The notes under the pieces are model-generated. The model was not told the DNA's origin and did no database searches. It saw only the letters and a program-made list of their open reading frames with translations. From Aristolochia californica (lineage: Eukaryota > Streptophyta > Magnoliopsida > Piperales > Aristolochiaceae), in NCBI GenBank assembly GCA_029961685.1, contig JARWKL010000010.1, positions 26,696,067-26,760,066 on the forward strand: a stretch of 64,000 nucleotides of DNA. The letters run 5' to 3'. This document shows positions 57,330 through 64,000 of this stretch, one piece after another. The position numbers and the translations under genes are program-made. Every line of letters begins with the position of its first letter. The first letter of the stretch is position 1.

Positions 57330-58593
57330 TGAGCAACGACCCCACGCACAATGACTGTGCTCATCAACAGCAAAACATAGCCCCCCAAAAAAAAATTTCA
57401 GCAGTCCCTATAAAATTATTTCTATGAATCCCGGCATCCCCAGCAAAATATAATCTCGAAATTCATACATCCAAGCCCGAATACCTTCAATTGGGTACTG
57501 TTTCTCTGCTTCACAGAACAGAGAACCTCCCGGCCAAACATTCGAGCAACGGTGCTACTACTCAGCCCCTGGTAGCTCCTTCGCCCCCATGGAAAAATAG
57601 TTTATACATATCGATTGAGGCCATGTTAGATGCTTACCCCAAAATATGTTGATGTTGGATCCCCGCTGGACTGCCGAGGGCGAGGTGGAGCAAAAATTTG
57701 TCCAACGGAGCCGACGAAGTCTCCCCCTTCTTCGGTGGCGAATAGCAGCCCTTGGAGGCTTCGCCGCTCGGAAATTTTCTCCGTTGACGGTGAAGAACAG
57801 ACCTTTATGGTGTCTTGCACAGAATCGATTTGAGGTCGAACCCAAATCGACGAAATCTTCCAACGAAATCCTCTTTTCTACAATTTCCAGAGAGGATGGA
57901 TTTCCCGATTGTAGACCGAGACTTGTAACAAGGGGCCGGTGCTCGTCGTATCGTCCCGAAGGTCGCTTTGCCCCAAAACCCTCCGATTTTGGATTTGCAG
58001 TGTCTCTGTCGTCTGATTTTGGAAGTTTGGAGGCCGATTTCGGATTTGAAGTCGACTTCGATTTCTGATGTGCAGGGTCCCTGTCGTCTGATTTCCATGA
58101 TCATGAAACTACTTTTGTCTGGCCCGTCGCCGGACCTCCTGCTCAGAAATTTCCCTTGTCCCCTTCGATTTCGGATTTTCCCTTCCGTCTGATTGCGAGA
58201 GTGCGGGGAGCTGTTCCCAGACCGCGAACTCTCGGATTTCATGCGTCTTCTGTTCGGGAAGACGTATGGCGTCCGGTACTAAATGGTTTGGTTTGATGCC
58301 GAACCCCATTCCGGATTTTCTGACGAATGAATGTCTCAGTCCCCAATTTCGGATTTCGCCGCCGTTGGAGAGACATAGGACTCTCTGATTTCTTGCGTCT
58401 CCTGCCCTTCCGAGACGGCGTCTCGAGCGATTGCGGCAGCGAGTTTATCTATCGCTGCAATTCGTGTGACTTTTTTTCTGCTGCAGCCAGTTGGTTTGTT
58501 GCATAAAATTTTTTAATGGAAGCATGCCAATCACGTATTATTTCCGCGGGATAATTCTTTGATCACGACAATCCATTCTTCTAAGGAATGATT
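57330..58593 (-). other. leader of the gene-capturing element, origin unknown
   Basis: This 1.26-kb G/C-richer region lies between the primer site and the PABP fragments. Open frames on both strands (for example 57805-58242) show repeated phrases around TCGGATTTC and GATTTTGGA, but no domain I recognise. It could be the element's own leader or an unrecognised capture. Confidence 0.4.
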
Positions 58594-58606
58594 CTCTGAT
58601 ACCAGT

Positions 58607-58931
58607 TATTATGGTTCCAGATCTGACACAAGAATTTGTAGCGATTCGTAAAGAAGAAGAAGAGAAAACGAAGATCAAGCAAAAGGAAAACTTAAAAACC
58701 CTAAAACTCGTAAGGAGAGGTCCAAGTCTGTTTAACTTAAAATTAACCTAAATCGATGCTTGTATTTTTCATTACTCTTACCCCTTAAATAGGGTTCACC
58801 CTGTTAGGGTTTAATATAAAATATTATAAAAATACCCCTATAAATAAAATATTCCAAAAATACCCATGTGGCTTAAAATTGAAATAAATAAAGTAAATAA
58901 TAAAAATAATAATATTATTGTGTGCATAACA
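58607..58931 (-). repeat. 5' LTR of the gene-capturing element
   Basis: 325 bp, aligned end to end with 54804-55117. Its inner end reads TATTATGG where the partner has TGTTATGG, a single-base change in the terminal dinucleotide. Confidence 0.87.
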
Positions 58932-59280
58932 GATACCGAAAGGGAGAAGAGAGGGAGAAGAGAGAGAGAGAAGAGAGGGAGGGAGAGAGGGATAAGAGAG
59001 AGGGAGGAGCGAGCGGGAGAGCGAGTCCAAGATGGAGAGAAGGACGCCGAAAGGACGTTCACAGCGAGAGATGGAGGCCGTAGAGAGGGAGACCGGAGAG
59101 AGACAGTGGAGACGAGAGAGGGAGCTACGAGCTCAGGGTTTAGGGAGACGAGAGAGGGGGTGCGGGAACAAAATGAGAAGAGAGCGTGAGAGGGTGTGCG
59201 GGAGAGAGAGGGGGAAAAAAATAAAATCGTCAAGGGTTCAAACCCTGATGATCGTTTCATGTGCATGAATGACAAATTTG

Positions 59281-61275
59281 GGCGGAAAGCACATTCCGTC
59301 GTTTACGCCTTGGACATGATTTTTGAAGTCATGTTAGTCATGTACATGTCTTGAAGTCCGACTCTCCACTAACGACCTCGGGAGATGAAATGAGTAATGC
59401 GGCTGAAGTTCTTGTTATCTTCGGACCTCTTGAATATTTTACACATATTTTTACTTTTTTTATTCTAAAATATTTCGGGGTGTTAATTTTTTCTTTTTGC
59501 CTTCTTTTTTGTTGATCGTTGATTAAATAAAATGAAAAAAGAATAAAACTTTTTACTTGATTAGGTATTCTGGTGATTTGACTCGATTATGGTTTACTAA
59601 ATAGAATGAAAATGAGTAAGACTTATTCCATACCCAATTATGTAGTTCTGTAGAGTGGCATGGCAATGCAATAATTCTTATTTGAGTGAATGTCTGTATG
59701 AGATATTGTGATTTTCATTTTTTAATAATTTTATTATACATTAGAATAATATTGTTCTTATATTTGTTAAATATGAATAAGTAATTTGTTTTTCAAAATT
59801 TTATTATTTTATAGATTTTTTAACTACATTATGTCATTAGTCAATTTATTTACCAAAAGTACTTGTTCTATCTTTCAATATGCGTGTTATAAAATGAGGC
59901 ATAAATAGATGGTTAGAATGATATCGAATCAGAAAAATAATGCATGTTACATTTATTTACCAAGAGGATTTGTACTTTATGTCTTCACCAAAAGCAATGC
60001 TCTGAATATGGCAAGAGCATCCTTGAACTTACTAATAGATTCAACTACTAATAGTTATGCAACTTTTTTATAAGGATTTTAAGGTTTGCTTGAGATGCAT
60101 TTTAGGTACCTTGGATTGGCTCGTATAGATGGCTTCACATTTGACCCATACTTCATGAGTAGTCTCGAGTCTTGCAACATGTCACATAACTTCTTCTGCC
60201 TTTGTTGCATGGAGCCAACTTACAAAAAGTTGGTTTCTCTTTCCCCACTCTTTATATACAAGATTGATGGATGATCGATTCTTTTTTGTCAAGAAACTTT
60301 TCAGTCGGTGTGGAAAAACCATCGATGGATCTTGGCTTGAGTTGAGAATGAAGAACTATAAGTCATTGGCTTCACCACAATACATAATTGTTCGAAGACA
60401 ACTTTGCTAGACGTGTTCCATGAGTTGACCCGTTCTAAGGTGGTTTTCCATTATAGATATAGGGATAGTGGATAGTTGTAACTGCACTTTAATTACAATT
60501 TATCTTCTTTTGATGAAAAAGAGTTTTGAGAAGTTGGTACGTGAAGTTTTACGGGGTAAAGAAAAAGAGGATCTGGACTAACATAGAAGTATATGTCTCC
60601 ATCGATTGCACTTTGGATAGAGTAAACAACTTTCTGGAAATTCATGGAATTTGACTGCCATGGTTGGAGGTATGTATCTTGGGCTTCCGTTTTTCAGTTT
60701 TTTATGAAATTCATAAATGCTTAGAAATTCTGCTTTCATTTGGTATCAGAGAAAAATCTATAGTCTGGCTTACATTCCATTCATTTTTTTTGAAAATGCC
60801 CATCTCTATTTTTGCTTTTGGGAACTGAGGGTTATATGTTGTATTGCTATTGCAAAACAACTTTGCCGCTACACCTTATCAGATTATGAGTTCTTGGCGC
60901 CATAGTTCTATCTTGTTTTTTTAAAGAGAGTGCATAACTATTGCGTCTCGGTGTGGGAAGCATGTCGGACGTGTTGTGTGCAGTAGACTTGGTTGCGCAC
61001 CAAGCGCACCGATGGAGCTGTAACAGATTGTGTCTAGGGAGGCGTTATATGCGTTTGCGTAGAATTATTGATAGATCCATAGTCCGTCGGTTTGACAACC
61101 GAAAATTGTAGCCATTGCCATCAAGGATGACACTCTCCTTCGGCTCAGCCAAGGATAGGGCTAGGTGCACTAGGATCGAGATCACGATGGTGGCACAAGT
61201 TTTGTTCCTGAGTAGTGTGCGTGGTTGGAGGTTGAAGACAACCTCCAACATGGAAAAATAATAATAATAAAAATT
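59281..61275. other. A/T-rich intergenic region, nothing recognised
   Basis: No family-like frame was found. A primer-site-like TGGTATCAGAG at about 60739 is isolated from any LTR and is not counted. The frames at 60086-60274 and 60717-60905 have no known motif. Confidence 0.4.
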
Positions 61276-61343
61276 TGGTGTTGAGTGTGGGATTTGAGCC
61301 CACGACCTCAACTTGAGATTATAACCTTAGACCACTCAGGCAA
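61276..61343 (-). pseudogene. tRNA-Leu-like pseudogene or SINE head
   Basis: On the minus strand CCTGAGTGGTCTAAGG forms a D-arm and A-box like tRNA-Leu, CTCAAGT looks like a Leu(CAA) anticodon loop, and GTGGGCTCAAATCCCAC forms a perfect T-arm and B-box. The 3' end reads ACACCA. The anticodon stem does not pair and the acceptor stem pairs only partly, so it is not a working tRNA. A tRNA-derived SINE head is the main alternative. Confidence 0.5.
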
Positions 61344-61463
61344 ATCAATTAATGTGTTATAATTGAAAAAAAACTAAAAGATATATTGAAAATAGTATAT
61401 TTTGGTTTGCATGCCTTTTTTCACCTTATGAATGTGAACTAAATAGTTGTACATGCATATATG

Positions 61464-61854
61464 TGTAGAAGTTAGGACCCCATGAGAATGACTCTAGGTT
61501 AACGTGGAAGAAGAAGGAGAGAAGAGAGAGAAGAGGGAGAAAGGAGAAAGACGTTAGAGAGGAGAGTTAAGTTTAAGGGAAGGAGAGAATGCGTAAAGGC
61601 AGAAGAGAGGGTGGTTGGATGTTTTGTCAAAGAGAGGAAAAGGCTTGAATGCCTTACCTCTTAGCCAATGCTCTTATTTATAGTGTTACAAAGTCCTTAA
61701 GGTTACAACTCAACATATTAAAAGACATACTAAGATAATATATTTATATCTTCATGTCATCCTTATGGAACATACCATAAATAACCACTTTGCCACTCCT
61801 TTGACGTGTGGGCTTCTAGCCTTAAGCTTGTGGGCTTGAGCCCATCTTCCAACA
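61464..61854 (-). repeat. LTR of the outer copia copy
   Basis: 391 bp with TG...CA ends and a purine-rich GAGAGAAGAGAGAG core. It adjoins the RNase H end on its inner side. Confidence 0.82.
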
Positions 61855-63079
61855 CTTCCTCTCAAGTTGGAGGAGAAAATACATCATAAATACCCAGCTT
61901 GCCACCTTTATAAGATAGAATTTTGGATGTAACTGGTTTGATGAGGATATCAACTAATTGCTCTTGAGATGAAACATACTTTAGAAAAATTATTCCTGCT
62001 TGAAACTTTTCCCATATAAAATGACAATCCACTTCAATATGTTTAGTTCTTTCATAGAAGACTGGATTTGACATAATGTGAATAGTTGTTTGATTATCAC
62101 AATGTAGGCCCATAAAACCTCCTTAATAAAATCCCAACTTGGTAAGAAGAGTCTTTATCCATAAAAGTTCACTTACAGTGTGGGTCATAGCTCGGTATTC
62201 TACTTTAGCACTAGATCTTGCAACCATGTTTTGCTTTTTGTTTTCCCATGTGACCAAATCCCCCCCAACAAAGGTACAATATCCAGACGTAGATTTTCTA
62301 TCATCGGGTGATCCAGCCCAATCTGCATATGAGAAGCCTTCTATATTGAAGTGCCATGTTGTTAATATAACAATCCTCTTCCTGGAGCACCTTTTAAGTA
62401 TCGTAGTATTTTCTCCAACGCTTGCCAGTGAGTAATTTGTGGTTTGTGCATGAATTGACTGACCACGCTCACATCATATGATATATTTGGTCTGGTTACC
62501 GTGAGATAAATCAATTTTCTCACAAGTTTTTGATATTTGCCAGTGTCAACATCTTCTCCAGTTGTGGCACACAATTTTTCATTTGCATCCATAGGTGCAT
62601 CAACTGGTCTACAACCCTTCATTCTTGTTTCTTCATGGTTTGACTAAATGACTTCTATACCCAAAAAATATTTGAGCTTACCCAAATCTTAAGTCTTGAA
62701 CTCTTGACATATCATATTCTTCACTTCTTGCATACTATGAGCATTATTCCCTATCAAGATAATATCATCAACATACACGACCAATAATATCTTCCCTTTG
62801 ATAGTATATTTAACATATACTGAGTGATCAACCGAGTACCTATGAAAGCCAAATCATGGAAGCGCTTAACTGAATTTATCAAACCAGGCCCAAGGGGATT
62901 GTTTAAGCCCATATAAAGATTTCTTAAACCGCCATACTGATTTCCCCTCAACCACATATCCTGGTGGTTGGACCATATAAATTTCTTCGCATATATCACC
63001 ATTTAAAAATATATGTTTTACATCGAGTTGATATACTGGCCAGGATGAGTTAGTAGCAATAGAGAGGATGATACGTACT
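61464..63079 (-). mobile_element. Ty1-copia element, 3' part only (outer copy)
   Basis: The 3' LTR is 61464-61854 (TGTAGAAG...TTCCAACA). Inward on the minus strand lie RNase H ([26 protein letters not shown], 62113-61862), an RT/RNase H linker (GCRPVDAPMDANEKL, LTVTRPNISYDVSVVSQFMH, 62622-62362) and RT blocks (frames near 63002-62754, then VRIILSIATNSSWPVYQLD up to 63079). The reading is cut off exactly where the LTR of the next copy begins. Frames are broken. Confidence 0.82.
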
Positions 63080-63475
63080 TGTAGAATTTAGGATCTCATG
63101 AGAAGAACTTTAGATCAATGAGGAAGAAGAAGAAGAAGAAGAAGAGAGAAAGGAGAGGAGAAGAAGAAGAACGTAGAAAGAGAGAGTTTGGATTAAGGGA
63201 AGAAGGGTTTGTGTCAAATAAGAAAGAGGAGGGTTGGACGAATTTTTGGAAGGAGAGGAGAGGGCTTCAATGCTCTACCTCTTAGCCAATGCTTTCATTT
63301 ATAGTTTTATAATGCCCTTAGCGCTACAACTTGATAAAACAAAAGACATAAAAGGAACACATATTTACACCTCTATGCCATCTTTATGGAAAGTACCATA
63401 GTTTACACATATGCCACTCCTTTGACGCGTGGGCTTCTTGTCTTGAGCTTGTGAGCTTGAGCTCATCTTCCAACA
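63080..63475 (-). repeat. LTR of the inner copia copy
   Basis: 396 bp with TG...CA ends and an expanded AGA/GAA core. Its outer side abuts RT sequence of the outer copy, as expected of an insertion into it. Confidence 0.82.
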
Positions 63476-64000
63476 CTCCCCCTCAAGCTGGAGGAGAAAA
63501 GACATCATATATACCCAGCTTGCCACATATAAAAGATAGGATTTGAGATGTACCGGATTTAGTGAGAATATCAGTTACTTGCTCTTGAGATGAAACATGT
63601 TTGAGGGAGAATATTCCTACTTGAAACGTCTCACGTATAAAGTGACAATCCACCTCAATATGTTTAGTTCTTGCATGGAAGACTGGATTTGAAGTAATAT
63701 GAATGGTTGCTTGGTTATCACAATGCAGGCCCATGAAACCTCTTTTATAAAATCCCAATTCTGTAAAAAGGGTCCTAATCCATAAGAGTTCACTAACTGT
63801 ATGGGCCATATCTCTATATCTTGCTTCGACGCTAGATCTTGTAACCACATTTGGCTTCTTACTTTTCCATGTAACCAAGTTCCCTCCAACAAGAGTGCAA
63901 TATCCCGATGTAGATTTCCTATCATCAGGTGATCCAGCCCAATCTGCATCTGAGAAGCCTTCTATGTTGAAGTGCCCATGTTTTTTATACAACAATCCTC
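63080..64000 (-). mobile_element. Ty1-copia element, 3' part (inner copy, continues past window)
   Basis: The 3' LTR is 63080-63475, similar throughout to 61464-61854. A polypurine tract (CTTGAGGGGGAG) and an open RNase H frame of 170 aa (63995-63483) follow, with GFSDADWAGSPDDRKSTSGY, GLHCDNQATIHITSNPVFHA and [11 protein letters not shown]. The RNase H frame has no internal stop, so this copy is younger than the outer one. The rest of pol lies beyond base 64000. Confidence 0.85.

Larger units (their letters stand above)
54804..58931 (-). mobile_element. LTR retrotransposon carrying fragments of three host genes
   Basis: LTRs 54804-55117 and 58607-58931 share both ends (TGTTATGCACAC... to ...ACCATAACA on the minus strand). 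They share internal phrases such as ATAGGGTTCACC and GTTAGGGTTTAATATAAAAT. On the minus strand a tRNA-Met primer site TGGTATCAGAG (58604-58594) lies 2 nt inside the 5' LTR, and a polypurine tract with AAGGGGG (about 55134-55118) adjoins the 3' LTR. Flanking pentamers AATAC (54799-54803) and GATAC (58932-58936) make a target duplication with one mismatch. The interior has no gag-pol. From 5' to 3' it has a leader (58593-57330), PABP fragments, a TBC-protein fragment and a beta-galactosidase fragment. The last codons before the LTR (FELEDKLVLP) look like the end of a Ty3-gypsy polyprotein. Confidence 0.88.
52490..59280 (-). mobile_element. PIF/Harbinger element, truncated, split by an LTR element (copy D)
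   Basis: The minus strand has the same order as copy C: purine-rich leader (59280-58932, then 54803-54600), telomere-like tract (54480-53985), one copy of the 299-bp unit (about 53980-53680) and ORF1 (53600-52666). The transposase and A/T arm are missing. The leader is interrupted at 54803/58932 by the gene-capturing LTR element with its 5-bp duplication. Both outer boundaries are approximate. Confidence 0.65.

Noticed and set aside
60738..60749. tRNA-Met primer-binding site
   Set aside because: TGGTATCAGAG is present, but no LTR end, polypurine tract or retroelement domain lies next to it.
1..64000. CRISPR arrays, operons, rRNA genes or organellar inserts
   Set aside because: No regularly spaced repeats with unique spacers, no rRNA-like blocks and no recognisable plastid or mitochondrial genome segments were seen.

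Overview
This is nuclear DNA from a flowering plant. Host genes are split by short GT-AG introns, and the sequence between them is packed with plant-type transposable elements: Ty1-copia, TRIM/SMART, large non-coding LTR elements, L1-type LINEs and PIF/Harbinger. The species cannot be named from the sequence. No CRISPR, operon or prokaryotic feature is present.

Host genes. (1) 13-613, minus, cut by the window edge: 5' exons of a HAD-family pyrimidine 5'-nucleotidase-like protein. (2) 3965-13497, minus: a complete 8-exon mitochondrial m-AAA protease of the FTSH3/FTSH10 type (815 aa predicted) with a 6.1-kb third intron filled by LINE debris. (3) 34649-38733, plus: a 6-exon FtsJ/RrmJ-type rRNA 2'-O-methyltransferase (220 aa). 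(4) 39107-41986, minus: a 10-exon APC/C activator, FZR/CCS52 (473 aa), convergent with gene 3. (5) 51090-52274, minus: an intronless 394-aa plastid-type membrane methyltransferase of the ICMT/phospholipid methyltransferase fold. Exon joins of genes 1-4 were checked codon by codon and keep frame. All are housekeeping or cell-cycle genes and nothing suggests they work together; the islands are separated by repeats.

Repeats. 14698-23212 is a degenerate Ty1-copia element with 210-bp LTRs and a CTCTC target duplication. It carries two younger insertions: a 3.07-kb non-coding LTR element (17511-20578, duplication TTTTG, with an internal 59-bp minisatellite) and a 311-bp TRIM (22524-22834). 23721-24372 is a tandem SMART/TRIM array sharing LTRs and ending in an inverted LTR. 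Four PIF/Harbinger relatives lie at 25089-26519, 29338-34608, 42575-47036 and about 52490-59280. They range from a copy with a visible but broken DDE transposase to internally deleted ones, and three carry telomere-like (TTTAGGG)n tracts in the leader. 61464-64000 holds two nested Ty1-copia copies.

Most striking element. 54804-58931 is an LTR retrotransposon (LTRs about 314/325 bp, initiator tRNA-Met primer site, polypurine tract) inserted in the fourth Harbinger relative. In place of gag-pol it carries same-strand fragments of three unrelated host genes: poly(A)-binding protein RRMs, a TBC/Rab-GAP protein and a GH35 beta-galactosidase. They are joined without visible introns, and at the junctions the reading frame passes from one gene into the next. 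It looks like a gene-capturing, chimera-forming LTR element.
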